This document shows, piece by piece, positions 49,230-59,331 of a stretch of DNA of 64,000 nt; position 1 is the first letter of the stretch; each line of letters starts with the position of its first letter. The notes beneath the pieces are model-generated. The model was not told where the DNA came from. It saw only the letters and a list, made by a program, of their open reading frames with translations, and ran no database searches. Source of the DNA: Pseudomonas sp. AB6 (GTDB taxonomy: Bacteria; Pseudomonadota; Gammaproteobacteria; Pseudomonadales; Pseudomonadaceae); the NCBI RefSeq assembly GCF_034314105.1, contig NZ_JAVIWJ010000001.1, positions 312,501-376,500 on the forward strand. The letters run 5' to 3'. The position numbers were made by a program, and so were the translations under genes.

Positions 49230-50336
49230 ATGAGCCTGCTGCTTGAACCCTATACTATTCGCGAACTGACCTTACTTAACCGCATTGCGGTGTCGCCGAT
49301 GTGTCAGTACTCCTGCGTCGATGGCTTGGCCAATGATTGGCATCTGGTCCATTTAGGTAGCCGCGCCATCGGCGGCGCGGGGCTGATTTTCACCGAAGCC
49401 ACAGCGGTGACCGAAGATGGCCGCATAACCCCTGAAGACTTGGGGTTGTGGAATGACGAGCAGATCGAGCCGCTGCAACGTATTACCCGGTTTATTACGG
49501 CCCAAGGTGCAGTCGCCGGTATGCAATTGGCCCATGCCGGACGTAAATCCAGCACGTGGCGCCCCTGGATCGGCAAACATGGCAGCGTGCCGATCAGTGA
49601 AGGCGGTTGGGTGCCTGTTGGCCCTTCCCCGATTGCCTTTGATCCGCAACATACAGCGCCAACTCAGCTGGAAGAACCGCAGATTCAGGAAATCATCACC
49701 GCGTTCGTTGAAGCCGCCAAGCGCGCATTGATCGCCGGCTTTAAAGTGATCGAGCTGCACGCCGCCCATGGCTATTTGCTGCACCAATTTCTGTCGCCTC
49801 TGAGCAACCAACGTCGCGATCAATACGGTGGTTCATTCGAAAATCGCATCCGTTTAACGCTGCAAGTCACCCAAGCCGTGCGTGCGGTCTGGCCGCAAGA
49901 GCTGCCCTTATTCGTGCGCGTCTCTGCGACCGACTGGGTGGAGGATGGCTGGAACCCTGACGAAACCGTCGAGCTGGCACGGCGCTTGAAAGACTTGGGC
50001 GTCGACTTGGTTGACGTATCCTCAGGCGGCACGGCGGCCAAAGCTGAAATTCCGGTAGGACCAGGCTACCAGACGCGATTCGCCGAGCGCGTGCGCAAAG
50101 AGTCCGGCATAGCCACCGGCACGGTGGGCATGATCACCGAACCGGCACAGGCCGAACACATCCTGCGTACCGGCCAGGCCGACCTGATCCTATTGGCCCG
50201 AGAACTGCTGCGTGACCCGTACTGGCCCCTCCACGCCGACGACGATCTCGGCGGCCGCAAAGCCGTCTGGCCCGCCCAATACCAACGCGCCACCCACCGT
50301 GATCAACCGATCCACGAATCCGATTTGCGCGATTGA
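49230..50336 (+). CDS. xenA: NADH:flavin oxidoreductase, XenA/YqjM-like Old Yellow Enzyme
   Basis: A 368-aa FMN-dependent ene-reductase. Motifs: S-P-M-C-Q-Y-S (Cys tunes FMN), Q-L-A-H-A-G-R-K-S, H-A-A-H-G-Y-L-L-H-Q-F-L-S-P and N-R-R-D-like N-Q-R-R-D-Q-Y-G-G-S, all as in xenobiotic reductase A. It reduces activated alkenes, nitro compounds and quinones. Start ATG at 49230 has GAGAGG upstream; a GTG two codons earlier is possible. Ends at a hairpin before the convergent permease. Confidence 0.9.
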   Translation: MSLLLEPYTIRELTLLNRIAVSPMCQYSCVDGLANDWHLVHLGSRAIGGAGLIFTEATAVTEDGRITPEDLGLWNDEQIEPLQRITRFITAQGAVAGMQLAHAGRKSSTWRPWIGKHGSVPISEGGWVPVGPSPIAFDPQHTAPTQLEEPQIQEIITAFVEAAKRALIAGFKVIELHAAHGYLLHQFLSPLSNQRRDQYGGSFENRIRLTLQVTQAVRAVWPQELPLFVRVSATDWVEDGWNPDETVELARRLKDLGVDLVDVSSGGTAAKAEIPVGPGYQTRFAERVRKESGIATGTVGMITEPAQAEHILRTGQADLILLARELLRDPYWPLHADDDLGGRKAVWPAQYQRATHRDQPIHESDLRD

Positions 50337-50344
50337 ATGGACAG

Positions 50345-50365
50345 GCGGCGTGTCCAACACGCCGC
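50345..50365. terminator. Hairpin between xenA and the convergent APC permease gene
   Basis: GCGGCGTGT (50345-50353) pairs perfectly with ACACGCCGC (50357-50365) around a 3-base loop, 9 bases after the xenA stop. No T run follows, so termination strength is uncertain. Confidence 0.55.
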
Positions 50366-50375
50366 TGTGAATCCT

Positions 50376-50394
50376 TCGCCAACAAATTGGTCTC
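50376..50394 (-). repeat. Single REP-like element
   Basis: Read on the minus strand it matches the 3321-3339 repeat arm at about 15 of 19 positions, ending TTTGTTGGCGA. It lies in the short gap between convergent xenA and permease genes, a usual REP location. Confidence 0.5.
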
Positions 50395-50409
50395 TACAGG
50401 GGGTAGATC

Positions 50410-51891
50410 TCAGCTTTTCCCGACCTTGCACGCATCCCCGGCTGGTGCCGTCCCGTGGTCATACGGTTTGCCGAGCCACATGTAGAGCAGGCCCAGGCCG
50501 ATGACGATGGCGGTGGTCAGGGCCATGGCGTAGTTGATGTACCACGCCGCGTCTGGGGTGCGCGGCCAGGCCATGTTGATGATCGCTAGGACGCCATAGA
50601 TCAGCGCACCAAGGTTAATCGGCAGGCCCCATATGCCGAGGCTAAATTGGCCGCTGGGTATCCAGCCATGTGCGCGGGCGAAAAGGGCAGCGGCCACGAT
50701 CATTTGGAACGCAAGGTAAATTCCGATGGCGGCGAAGCTGACGATGGTGGCAACCGCATCCTGCAACACAAGGCCCAGGCAAATGATCAGCGCCGGCAAT
50801 ATACCGGCTACAAACAGTGCCGCGACCGGCACTTGGGTATTGGGCGACAGACGTTTAAGCACGTCGCTGCCCACGATCATTTCATCTCGGGCGTAGGCAT
50901 ACAGCAGTCGGCTAGCGGCGGCCTGTAGGCTTATCACGCAGGAGATAAACGAAATCATTACAACGGCCATGACCACTTTTGAACCGGTGACCCCGAAAGC
51001 GTTGCTGAGAATAGTGGTCACCGGGTCTTTGTCGGTGCCGTTGATCACCGCCGCCATGTCCGGCACGGAAAGAATCAGCGCCAGGCACGCGAACATTGCT
51101 GCGGCGCCGCCGATGTAGATGGTCATGCGCATGGCGCGCGGAATCATCTTGCTCGGGTTGGGTGTTTCTTCGGCCACGTCACCGCAGGCTTCAAAGCCGT
51201 AATACAAAAACATTCCCGCCAGCGATGCAGTCAAAAAAGCCGGCAAGTACGAGCCGTCTATACGGATGTCGAAGGTGTTAAACAGCACGCTGATTGGCTG
51301 GTGGCGCTCGAATATCAACAAGTACAAACCGACGATTACAGCGCCGATCAACTCGCATAAAAAGCCAAACATGGCGATGCGCGACAGTACCTTAGTGCCG
51401 CTTAGGTTAACCAACGTGGCAAACAGCGTTAGCACCAGTGCAATGACGATATTGGTAGTGTTGCTCGGTGCGAAACCCAACATCGCGGCCAAATAAGGCC
51501 CGGCACCCACTGCAACAGCGGCAATAGTCACGCATAAGGCAATCGCGTAAATCCAGCCCACCATCCACGCCCAGCGCTTACCCACTAAACGGCGAGCCCA
51601 CGGATAAACACCACCTGAAATCGGAAACTGGGACACCACCTCACCGAAGATCAGGCACACCAATAATTGGCCGATACCCACCAATAAGTAAGCCCAGAAC
51701 ATCGGGGGGCCGCCCGCTGCCAGGCAAAAGCCGAACAAGGTGTAAACGCCGACGACCGGCGACAAGTAGGTGAAGCCCAGCGCGAAGTTTTCCCACAAGC
51801 TCATGGTGCGGTTGAAGTTAGAGGTGTAACCCAACTTCCTCAGTTGTTCAGCGTCGCTGTCTGCGGCTGAATTAAGGGATGGAACAGTCAT
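50410..51891 (-). CDS. APC-superfamily amino acid/amine permease
   Basis: A 493-aa integral membrane protein with about twelve helices. N-terminal L-G-Y-T-S-N-F-N-R-T-M-S-L-W-E-N-F-A-L-G-F and F-Y-Y-G-F-E-A-C-G-D-V-A-E-E-T-like segments are typical of GABA/choline/amine permeases of the APC family. Its place after a YdcSTUV-PatD-like cluster suggests uptake of GABA, putrescine or a related amine, inferred from context. Start M-T-V-P-S is chosen by its GGAGAA ribosome site; a longer frame exists upstream. Confidence 0.85.
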   Translation of the reverse strand: MTVPSLNSAADSDAEQLRKLGYTSNFNRTMSLWENFALGFTYLSPVVGVYTLFGFCLAAGGPPMFWAYLLVGIGQLLVCLIFGEVVSQFPISGGVYPWARRLVGKRWAWMVGWIYAIALCVTIAAVAVGAGPYLAAMLGFAPSNTTNIVIALVLTLFATLVNLSGTKVLSRIAMFGFLCELIGAVIVGLYLLIFERHQPISVLFNTFDIRIDGSYLPAFLTASLAGMFLYYGFEACGDVAEETPNPSKMIPRAMRMTIYIGGAAAMFACLALILSVPDMAAVINGTDKDPVTTILSNAFGVTGSKVVMAVVMISFISCVISLQAAASRLLYAYARDEMIVGSDVLKRLSPNTQVPVAALFVAGILPALIICLGLVLQDAVATIVSFAAIGIYLAFQMIVAAALFARAHGWIPSGQFSLGIWGLPINLGALIYGVLAIINMAWPRTPDAAWYINYAMALTTAIVIGLGLLYMWLGKPYDHGTAPAGDACKVGKS

Positions 51892-52004
51892 ATATTTCTC
51901 CTGGAAATCGCCAGATTTTGGGTATGGGAATCCGCAGCCATGCACTCAAGCGCGGCCCGGTTCAGTCGTTATTGTTTTGATCCCACTAAAGGCTACGATC
52001 AGTT

Positions 52005-53429
52005 CTAATGCTTAAACATCACATGCCTGACGGTGGTGTAGTCTTCCAATCCATACATGGACATATCCTTGCCATAACCGGACAGCTTTTGCCCGCCATG
52101 GGGCATTTCGCTGACCAACATAAAGTGGGTGTTGACCCACGTGCAGCCATACTGCAAACGGGCGGCCAGCCGATGGGCGCGGCCGACGTCCTTGGTCCAC
52201 ACCGAGGACGCCAGGCCATAATCCGACTCATTGGCCCACGCCAATGCCTGTGCTTCATCGTCGAATGGAGTCACCGTAACCACCGGTCCAAATACTTCGC
52301 GGCGGACGATTTCGTCATCCTGCTGAGCGTCGGCCAACACCGTTGGTTCGAAGAAGAAGCCATTGCCTTCTATCGCCTTGCCACCGGTGATCAGTCGAAT
52401 GTGTGACTGGGCAAGTGCGCGCTCAACGAAACCCACAACTCGATCCCGATGCTGCGCAGAAATTAACGGACCCAATTGGGTTTCCGGATCGTTTTGCAAA
52501 CCCACCTTAATGCTGCTGACCGCTTCGCCGAGTTGAGTGACGAATTTTTCGTAGATGCCTTTCTGTGCATAAATCCGGCACGCAGCGGTGCAGTCCTGCC
52601 CCGCGTTATAGAAGCCGAAGGTGCGAATACCGTCCACGGCGGCTTCAATATCGGCATCGTCAAAAATAATCACCGGCGCCTTGCCACCCAATTCCATGTG
52701 CATGCGTTTAACGCTGTCGGCGGTGCTGGAAATGATGTGCGAACCGGTAGCGATTGAGCCGGTTAGCGAGACCATCCGCACTTTCGGGTGGGTCACCAGC
52801 GGATTTCCCACGGTTTGCCCGCGACCGAACACCAGATTCAGCACGCCCGCCGGGAAGATATCGGCGGCCAACTCGACCAAGCGCAACGCGGTCAGCGGGG
52901 TTTGTTCTGACGGTTTGAGCACCACAGTATTACCTGCCGCCAACGCCGGTGCGATTTTCCAGGCGACCATCATCAGCGGGTAGTTCCACGGCGCAATCGA
53001 GGCAACAACGCCCACTGGATCACGGCGGATCATGGAGGTATGTCCCGGCAAATACTCACCCGCCGCCGAACCGCTCATACAACGGCTGGCGCCAGCGAAG
53101 AAACGGAACACGTCGGCGATCGCCGGCATTTCATCGTTGAGGGCGGCGTGGTACGGCTTGCCGCAGTTATCGGATTCAAGTTTTGCCAATTCTTCTGCAT
53201 GAGCGTCGATGGCGTCGGCCAGTTTAAGTAGCAACAGCGAACGATCCTTGGGCGCGGTCTGCGACCAGCATTCAAATGCGGTCTCTGCGGCCCGCACGGC
53301 AGCATCGACCTGAGCCTCACTGGCTTCGTTGATTTCTACCAATACACGGCCCAACGCCGGGTTGAATATCGATTGGCTAGGGCCTTCGCCCGCGACCAAG
53401 TGGCCATTGATCAACAGTTTGGTTTGCAT
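52005..53429 (-). CDS. patD: Gamma-aminobutyraldehyde dehydrogenase-like enzyme
   Basis: A 474-aa NAD-dependent aldehyde dehydrogenase. Catalytic Cys in [10 protein letters not shown], general base Glu in M-E-L-G-G-K, W-N-Y-P-L-M-M substrate-region motif and E-V-F-G-P-V-V-T-V. Position behind the ABC importer genes matches E. coli ydcSTUV-patD, in which PatD oxidises 4-aminobutanal from putrescine to GABA. About half of the residues look shared with the second dehydrogenase at 57739-59196. It is 24 bases after the upstream permease gene. Confidence 0.88.
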   Translation of the reverse strand: MQTKLLINGHLVAGEGPSQSIFNPALGRVLVEINEASEAQVDAAVRAAETAFECWSQTAPKDRSLLLLKLADAIDAHAEELAKLESDNCGKPYHAALNDEMPAIADVFRFFAGASRCMSGSAAGEYLPGHTSMIRRDPVGVVASIAPWNYPLMMVAWKIAPALAAGNTVVLKPSEQTPLTALRLVELAADIFPAGVLNLVFGRGQTVGNPLVTHPKVRMVSLTGSIATGSHIISSTADSVKRMHMELGGKAPVIIFDDADIEAAVDGIRTFGFYNAGQDCTAACRIYAQKGIYEKFVTQLGEAVSSIKVGLQNDPETQLGPLISAQHRDRVVGFVERALAQSHIRLITGGKAIEGNGFFFEPTVLADAQQDDEIVRREVFGPVVTVTPFDDEAQALAWANESDYGLASSVWTKDVGRAHRLAARLQYGCTWVNTHFMLVSEMPHGGQKLSGYGKDMSMYGLEDYTTVRHVMFKH

Positions 53430-53453
53430 GGTTGGCTCCTACAGGGGAATTGG

Positions 53454-54281
53454 TTATTTACCACCACTGCCCGCGACGCTTTCGCCGCCGCGTGTCAGGT
53501 AATACGCGCCAAGGATTGGCAGCATAGTCACCAGCATCACCAGCATGGCGACCACGTTAGTCACCGGCACATCGCGCGGTCGACTGAGTTGGTTAAGCAG
53601 CCAAATCGGCAACGTCCGCTCATGGCCTGCGGTAAAGGTGGTCACGATGATCTCGTCAAACGACAACGCAAACGCCAGCATCCCGCCCGCTAATAAGGCT
53701 GAGCCGAGGCTGGGCATGATGATGTAGCGAAAGGTCTGCCAGCCGTCGGCGCCCAAATCCATGGATGCTTCGATCAAGCTGTGGGAGGTGCGGCGCAGTC
53801 GAGCGACAACGTTGTTGTAGACGATTACTACACAGAAGGTCGCGTGGCCGACGATGATGGTGAACATTCCCGGTTCGATGCCCAACGTCTTGAACGCCGA
53901 GAGCAAGGCGATACCGGTAATGATTCCCGGCAGTGCAATCGGCAGAATCAGCATCAGCGAGATACCGTCCTTGCCAAAAAAATCCCGGCGATAGAGCGCA
54001 GCGGAGGCCAGTGTGCCGAGGACCATCGCAATCAAGGTGGCGATGCAAGCAATCTCCAGCGAGAGCTTGATCGACTCCAGCACATCCGTCCGCGAGAAGG
54101 CCACGCTGAACCACTTGAGAGTGAATCCCCGTGGCGGAAAGCTGAAGGCGGCGTCTTCGGTGTTGAAGGCGTACATGAAGATGATGAAGATCGGAAAGTG
54201 CAAAAATACCAAACCGCCCCAGGCCGCCAGTTTCAAGCCCAGAGGTGCGTGCGCGCTGCCAGTCGAAGAGTTAAAGCGCAT
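53454..54281 (-). CDS. ABC transporter permease (YdcV/PotC-like)
   Basis: A 275-aa inner-membrane permease with six helices and the EAA loop ([14 protein letters not shown]). Resembles PotC/YdcV of spermidine/putrescine importers. Start M-R-F-N-S is inside the previous gene's end (11-base overlap), indicating tight coupling; the longer frame would overlap more and lacks a family match. Confidence 0.88.
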   Translation of the reverse strand: MRFNSSTGSAHAPLGLKLAAWGGLVFLHFPIFIIFMYAFNTEDAAFSFPPRGFTLKWFSVAFSRTDVLESIKLSLEIACIATLIAMVLGTLASAALYRRDFFGKDGISLMLILPIALPGIITGIALLSAFKTLGIEPGMFTIIVGHATFCVVIVYNNVVARLRRTSHSLIEASMDLGADGWQTFRYIIMPSLGSALLAGGMLAFALSFDEIIVTTFTAGHERTLPIWLLNQLSRPRDVPVTNVVAMLVMLVTMLPILGAYYLTRGGESVAGSGGK

Positions 54282-55221
54282 CGAAGGCTCCCAGGCGTTT
54301 GACAATGGACAGGTAAATCGCAATCAGCACGATGGGCACCAACGTGAAGGCCGCCGCCATGGGCATGTCGCCAATGGCGCCTTGCTCGGCGTAAACCATG
54401 CTGCCAATGAAGTAACCGGGCGGCCCGATCAATTGCGGCACGATAAAATCGCCCAAGGTCAGGGAGAAGGTGAAAATCGAACCGGCGGCGATCCCCGGCA
54501 CCGACAGCGGCAATACCACGTTCATGAAGGTCTGGCGCGGCGTGGCCCCAAGGTCCGCAGAAGCTTGCAGTAATGAAGGCGGCAAGCGCTCCAGTGAGGC
54601 TTGAATCGGCAGGATCATGAATGGCAGCCAGATATAAACGAAGACCAGAAAGCGCCCCACGTTCGAGGTCGACAAGGTGCTGCCGCCAATCTCGGGAATG
54701 CTCAGGATCAACTGTAAGATCGATTCCAGGCCCAGATGCTGAACAAACCACTGCGCAACGCCGCCTTTGGCCAACAGCAGGGTCCAGGCGTAGGCCTTGA
54801 CGATGTAACTGGCCCACATCGGCATCATCACCGCGATGTAAAAGAACGCTTTGGTTTTGCCGGTGGTGTAGCGCGCCATGTAATAAGCAACGGGAAACGC
54901 GATGATGCCGCTGGCAACCGACACGGCTACTGCCATGCTCAGGGTGCGGGTGATGATGTCGAAGTTGGCCGGATTGAACAGAGCTGCGAAGTTTTCCAGG
55001 GTCAGGACCGGGATGACCGCCATGGTGAAGTCGTCGAAGGTGTAGAACCCCTGCCACAAGAGGTTCAGCAACGAGCCGAGGTACACCGCGCCAAACCAAA
55101 ACAACGGTGGAATCAGCAGCAGAGACAGGTACAGATTGGGTCGTCGATACAGCAGATTGGAAAACCGCCGCAAGGGCGGTTGCCCAGTCGGCATCGCCTG
55201 ATGAGAGATGGCCTGGCTCAT
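54271..55221 (-). CDS. ABC transporter permease (YdcU/PotB-like)
   Basis: A 316-aa permease with six helices in the membrane-spanning core and an EAA loop [14 protein letters not shown]. Pairs with the YdcV-like permease to form the channel. It begins 2 bases after the ATPase gene and ends overlapping the next permease. The N-terminus has a basic cytoplasmic tail ([11 protein letters not shown]) before the first helix. Confidence 0.9.
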   Translation of the reverse strand: MSQAISHQAMPTGQPPLRRFSNLLYRRPNLYLSLLLIPPLFWFGAVYLGSLLNLLWQGFYTFDDFTMAVIPVLTLENFAALFNPANFDIITRTLSMAVAVSVASGIIAFPVAYYMARYTTGKTKAFFYIAVMMPMWASYIVKAYAWTLLLAKGGVAQWFVQHLGLESILQLILSIPEIGGSTLSTSNVGRFLVFVYIWLPFMILPIQASLERLPPSLLQASADLGATPRQTFMNVVLPLSVPGIAAGSIFTFSLTLGDFIVPQLIGPPGYFIGSMVYAEQGAIGDMPMAAAFTLVPIVLIAIYLSIVKRLGAFDAL

Positions 55222-55223
55222 GA

Positions 55224-56264
55224 CTACGCGCCCTCGCTCAAGGCAGTTTCATGCAGCGTAATCATGGCTTCACGGGACCAGCGGGCCATAAGCCGCTGCC
55301 CCGGTTGGTGCTGCGCCGTGGTGTCCAGCCATTGGCTATTGGCGTGGCTGATGTTCAAGGTCTGGCCGTTATCGAGCGTGAGTTCGTAGCGGGTGGCGCT
55401 GCCCTGATATTGAACGTCGTGCAGCAAACCGCTGACCTCAATCTCATGGCTGCCGGCCTGGCCTTCGGCGAAACGAATATGCTCCGGGCGGATAGAAAAG
55501 GGCAGGGTGGTGCCGCTGAGTTGCAAGGCCAATTCACCGCGCAGCACGTTGGAGGTGCCGACAAACTCGGCGACAAAGGTGGTGGCCGGTTTCATGTACA
55601 CATTGCGCGGGGTATCGACCTGCTCGATGCGACCCTTGTTGAACACCGCCACGCGGTCGGACATTGACAGCGCTTCGGTTTGATCATGGGTGACGAAAAT
55701 GAAGGTGATGCCGAGTTGGCGTTGCAGCTTCTTCAGTTCACCTTGCATCTGCTCGCGTAGTTTCAAATCCAGCGCGCCCAGCGGCTCATCAAGCAATAGC
55801 ACGCGCGGCCGATTGACCAGTGCCCGCGCCAAGGCGACCCGCTGGCGTTGGCCACCGGAAAGCTGCACCGGTTTACGCTCGCCGTAGCCGTCCAATGCGA
55901 CCATGCCCAGTGCGTCCTGAGCGCGATTCAAGCGTTCGGTCTTGCCGACGCCTTTGACCTTCAGGCCGTAAGCAACGTTGTCCCGAACGTTCATGTGCGG
56001 GAACAGTGCGTAATCCTGAAACACGGTATTAACGTCCCGCTCATAGGGCGGCAGGCCTGCGGCTTCCTCGCCGTGAATACGAATCGACCCTGCGCTGGGC
56101 TGCTCGAAACCGGCAATCAAGCGCAGGCAGGTCGTTTTGCCCGAGCCCGATGGGCCCAGCATGGAGAAGAACTCACCGTCCTGAATATCAATAGAAACCC
56201 GGTCAACGGCCTTCACTTCGCCGAACTGACGGGAAACGTTAGTGAACTGGACTGCGAGTGTCAT
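55224..56264 (-). CDS. ABC transporter ATP-binding protein (YdcT/PotA-like)
   Basis: A 346-aa ATPase. Walker A G-P-S-G-S-G-K-T-T, signature L-S-G-G-Q-R-Q-R-V, Walker B L-L-L-D-E-P-L-G-A-L-D and switch His in V-T-H-D-Q-T-E-A. A C-terminal TOBE domain (about 265-340) as in polyamine/spermidine PotA proteins. Drives the importer formed with the two permeases; 162 bases separate it from the binding-protein gene, a space with a REP-like element. Confidence 0.92.
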   Translation of the reverse strand: MTLAVQFTNVSRQFGEVKAVDRVSIDIQDGEFFSMLGPSGSGKTTCLRLIAGFEQPSAGSIRIHGEEAAGLPPYERDVNTVFQDYALFPHMNVRDNVAYGLKVKGVGKTERLNRAQDALGMVALDGYGERKPVQLSGGQRQRVALARALVNRPRVLLLDEPLGALDLKLREQMQGELKKLQRQLGITFIFVTHDQTEALSMSDRVAVFNKGRIEQVDTPRNVYMKPATTFVAEFVGTSNVLRGELALQLSGTTLPFSIRPEHIRFAEGQAGSHEIEVSGLLHDVQYQGSATRYELTLDNGQTLNISHANSQWLDTTAQHQPGQRLMARWSREAMITLHETALSEGA

Positions 56265-56381
56265 GGTTTAAGATTCCGAAATTCGAGAGCCCGGTGGGCT
56301 TTGAAACGCTGTGCAGGCTGTGTGGAACCGAACTCATTCGGGAAGCAAGCGCCACGGTCTATTAGAAAAGCCGCGCAATGT

Positions 56382-56408
56382 CATTCGCCAATGAATTCGC
56401 CCCACAGG
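56382..56408 (-). repeat. REP-like element between the ATPase and binding-protein genes
   Basis: On the minus strand it reads CCTGTGGGGCGAATTC then ATTGGCGAATG, the form of the abundant Pseudomonas GTGGGAGCGAATTCATTCGC family. Placed inside an ABC operon after the high-demand binding-protein gene, where REP hairpins commonly protect upstream mRNA. Confidence 0.6.
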
Positions 56409-56426
56409 GATGCCGCAGATTCAGCG

Positions 56427-57578
56427 TTAGCGGCCGCCCATGATCGCAATGTAGTCCTGGGTCCAGCGGCTGTACGGCACGAACTTGCCGCCTTCAGCTT
56501 GTGGAGTGGTCCAGAACGCGATTTTGTCGAACTGGTCGAAGCCGTTGGTATTACAGCCCTCAGCCCCGAGCAGTTCGCTGGCCTTACAGGCGGCCGGTAC
56601 AGCTGGCAGCGAGCCGAACCACGCGGCTACATCCCCCTGGACTTTCGGTTGCATTGACCAGTCCATCCATTTGTAGGCGCAGTTTGGATGTTTGGCGTCG
56701 GCGTGCAGCATGGTGGTATCGGCCCAACCAGTGGCGCCTTCTTTGGGAATGGTCGAAGCCACTGGCTGTTTGTCGGTTTGCAGGCCATTGACCATGTAGC
56801 CCCATGAACTGGTGGCCGCGACGCCTTCGTTTTTCACGTCACTCATCTGCACGGTCGCGTCGTGCCAGTAGCGGTGGATCAACGCGTGTTGTTCACGCAG
56901 TAGATTCAGCACGGCCTTATATTGGGTTTCGGTCAGTTCGTAGGGGTTTTTGATGCCCAATTCAGGCTGGATGGATTTCAAATACAGTGCAGCATCGGCG
57001 ATGTAGATCGGGCCGTCATACGCCTGCACCCGACCTTTGTTGGTCTTGCCATCGGGCAGCTTTTGTTCTTTGAACACTACGTCCCAGCTCACGGGCGGAG
57101 TTTTGAATACGTTGGTGTTGTACAGCAACACGTTCGGACCCCACTGATAAGGTGTGCCGTAGGTTTGCTTGTTGACCACATACCACGGTCCATTTACCAA
57201 GCGTGGATCAAGGTTCTTCCAGTTCGGAATCAGCGCAGTGTTGATCGGTTGTACCCGTTTACCGACGATCAAACGCAATGATGCGTCGCCGGATGCGGTC
57301 ACCAGATCGTAACCGCCCTTGGCCATCAAACTGACCATTTCATCGGACGTGGCGGCGGTTTTGACGCTGACCTTACAGCCGGTTTCCTTTTCAAAACCTG
57401 TCACCCAGTCATACGCTTTATCACTCTCCCCCCGCTCTATGTAGCCCGGCCACGCCACAATATCGAGCTGGCCTTCACCTGGTCCCACTGTTTTAAGCAT
57501 TTCTGCTGCCTGCACGCCACAACTGCTGAACAAGCTGGTGACAATAGCGCTGAGTACGGCGGTCTTGAGCACTGACAT
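56427..57578 (-). CDS. Polyamine-type ABC substrate-binding protein (YdcS/PotD-like)
   Basis: A 383-aa periplasmic binding protein with signal peptide (cleavage near V-Q-A-A, about residue 25) and the SBP_bac_8/PotD fold. I-V-A-W-P-G-Y-I-E-R-G and Y-D-L-V-T-A-S-G-D resemble YdcS proteins. First gene of the importer operon; ligand likely putrescine, spermidine or a related amine, by context. The C-terminal region has Cys residues at A-C-K-A and E-G-C-N-T likely forming a disulfide. Confidence 0.9.
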   Translation of the reverse strand: MSVLKTAVLSAIVTSLFSSCGVQAAEMLKTVGPGEGQLDIVAWPGYIERGESDKAYDWVTGFEKETGCKVSVKTAATSDEMVSLMAKGGYDLVTASGDASLRLIVGKRVQPINTALIPNWKNLDPRLVNGPWYVVNKQTYGTPYQWGPNVLLYNTNVFKTPPVSWDVVFKEQKLPDGKTNKGRVQAYDGPIYIADAALYLKSIQPELGIKNPYELTETQYKAVLNLLREQHALIHRYWHDATVQMSDVKNEGVAATSSWGYMVNGLQTDKQPVASTIPKEGATGWADTTMLHADAKHPNCAYKWMDWSMQPKVQGDVAAWFGSLPAVPAACKASELLGAEGCNTNGFDQFDKIAFWTTPQAEGGKFVPYSRWTQDYIAIMGGR

Positions 57579-57622
57579 GGAATTCCCTCTTCTTTAATTA
57601 TGGTCGGGGCAGTTTTGCAGGC

Positions 57623-57659
57623 AGCTGTAAGCTGTAAGCCGTAAGAGGTTTCGCTCTTA
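57623..57659. repeat. Heptamer repeat and hairpin upstream of the binding-protein gene
   Basis: AGCTGTA-AGCTGTA-AGCCGTA in tandem (57623-57643) is followed by TAAGAG/CTCTTA hairpin (57642-57647 with 57654-57659). Lies in the 160-base gap between the second aldehyde dehydrogenase and the importer operon. The gap also has reversed GCTTGAAGCTTGCCGCTT near 57723-57740. Related in style to the hom-thrC repeats. Confidence 0.7.
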
Positions 57660-57738
57660 CTATTACGTATAGCCGCAAGATCACAGGGTGTAGCCATTCT
57701 TCTTGTTTTTGATTCAGCTCTTGCTTGAAGCTTGCCGC

Positions 57739-59196
57739 TTATAACGCCACCCCATGTTTGGCCATAATGTGCCGCACTACGCTGTAGTCCTGCAGTGAGT
57801 CGCTGGACAAATCCTTGCCATAGCCCGAGCGCTTCAAGCCGCCGTGAGGCATTTCGCTGACCAGCATGAAATGGCTGTTGATCCAGGTGCAGCCATACTG
57901 CAACCGCGCGGCCACTTGCATGGCTTTGTCCAGATTCTGGGTCCATATCGACGACGCCAAGCCATATTCCGAATCGTTAGCCCAGTCCACCGCCTGTTCC
58001 AGTTGATCGAAGCGGGTCACTGTCACCACCGGCCCGAATACCTCGCGCTGGACAATTTCATCGCTTTGCTTGCAGCCCGCCAGCAGCGTCGGTTGATAGA
58101 AAAAACCCGCGCCGGAATGTACGGCCGCGCCGGTGATTCGCTCAATGTGCGGCTGGCCCAGCGCACGTTCGACAAAGCTGGCCACCCGGTCGCGCTGACG
58201 AGTACTAATCAGCGGCCCCATTTCATTGTCGGCGTCGCGTTTACCGGCAAAGCGCAGGCTGCTGACCGCCGCGCCGAGTTCGGCCACCAAGCGATCATGA
58301 ATACCGGTTTGAGCATAGATTCGGCACGCAGCGGTGCAGTCCTGGCCGGCGTTGTAATAGCCGTAGGTACGAACGCCTTCGACCACGGCCTGAATGTCGG
58401 CGTCGTTGCAGACGATTACGGGGGCTTTTCCGCCCAGTTCCAAGTGTGTGCGTTTAAGGGTTTTGGCGGCGGCCTGAAGAATTTTCTGTCCGGTGACAAT
58501 GTCACCGGTCAGCGAGACCATACGTACTTTCGGGTGGCTGACCAAATGGCTGCCGACGCCTTCGCCACCGCCGCAGATGATGTTGATCACCCCACGGGGC
58601 AATAGCTCGGCCAGGACAGGGGCCAATGCCAATATCGACAGCGGCGTATGTTCTGACGGCTTGAACACCAACGTGTTACCCGCCGCCAGCGCGGGGGCAA
58701 TCTTCCAAGCGGCCATCATCATCGGGTAGTTCCATGGCGCAATGGACGCCACCACGCCAATAGCGTCACGGCGGACCATGCTGGTGTAACCCGGCAGGTA
58801 TTCCCCAGACAATTGCCCCATCTGACAGCGCACGGCCCCGGCGAAAAAGCGGAACACATCGACGGTTGCGCTCAAGTCATCCTGACGTGCCAAGTGCAGC
58901 GGCTTGCCGCAGTTCAGCGATTCTAGGCGCGCCAACAGGTCGGCTTGTTTTTCGATGGCATCGGCAATCGACAACAGAATGACTGAGCGTTGCTGCGGCG
59001 TGGTTCGCGACCAACTGGCAAACGCGCGGTGCGCAGCGAGAATGGCAGATTCAACTTGCTCGGTACTGGCTTCCGCAACGCCGATCAGGACATCTCCGTT
59101 GGCCGGATTGATAATCGGCTCGGCAAAGCCCTGTCCAGCGACCAGTTCTCCGTCGATCAGCAGTGCAGTGAATAATGGAGTCGGGTTACCGGGCAT
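57739..59196 (-). CDS. Second gamma-aminobutyraldehyde dehydrogenase-like enzyme
   Basis: A 485-aa aldehyde dehydrogenase with catalytic Cys in [10 protein letters not shown] and Glu in L-E-L-G-G-K. Closely similar in organisation to the 52005-53429 enzyme, including W-N-Y-P-M-M-M and S-E-M-P-H-G-G, so the pair are paralogues in one locus. Start M-P-G-N-P is selected because the upstream codons are without family match and run into the LysR gene spacer. Upstream neighbour is a LysR regulator in the same orientation, 135 bases away. Confidence 0.88.
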   Translation of the reverse strand: MPGNPTPLFTALLIDGELVAGQGFAEPIINPANGDVLIGVAEASTEQVESAILAAHRAFASWSRTTPQQRSVILLSIADAIEKQADLLARLESLNCGKPLHLARQDDLSATVDVFRFFAGAVRCQMGQLSGEYLPGYTSMVRRDAIGVVASIAPWNYPMMMAAWKIAPALAAGNTLVFKPSEHTPLSILALAPVLAELLPRGVINIICGGGEGVGSHLVSHPKVRMVSLTGDIVTGQKILQAAAKTLKRTHLELGGKAPVIVCNDADIQAVVEGVRTYGYYNAGQDCTAACRIYAQTGIHDRLVAELGAAVSSLRFAGKRDADNEMGPLISTRQRDRVASFVERALGQPHIERITGAAVHSGAGFFYQPTLLAGCKQSDEIVQREVFGPVVTVTRFDQLEQAVDWANDSEYGLASSIWTQNLDKAMQVAARLQYGCTWINSHFMLVSEMPHGGLKRSGYGKDLSSDSLQDYSVVRHIMAKHGVAL

Positions 59197-59331
59197 TTTC
59201 GCTGTTCTCTTTTTAGGCGGGGGCATCCATGCATAGGCAAGCTCCGTTGCACGCCCGGCCTTAGCTCTGTCACAGAGACTAGTGCGCGGACGTACGGCCG
59301 ACAAATGCTAAATACCGAAAGCAGCGTTCGA

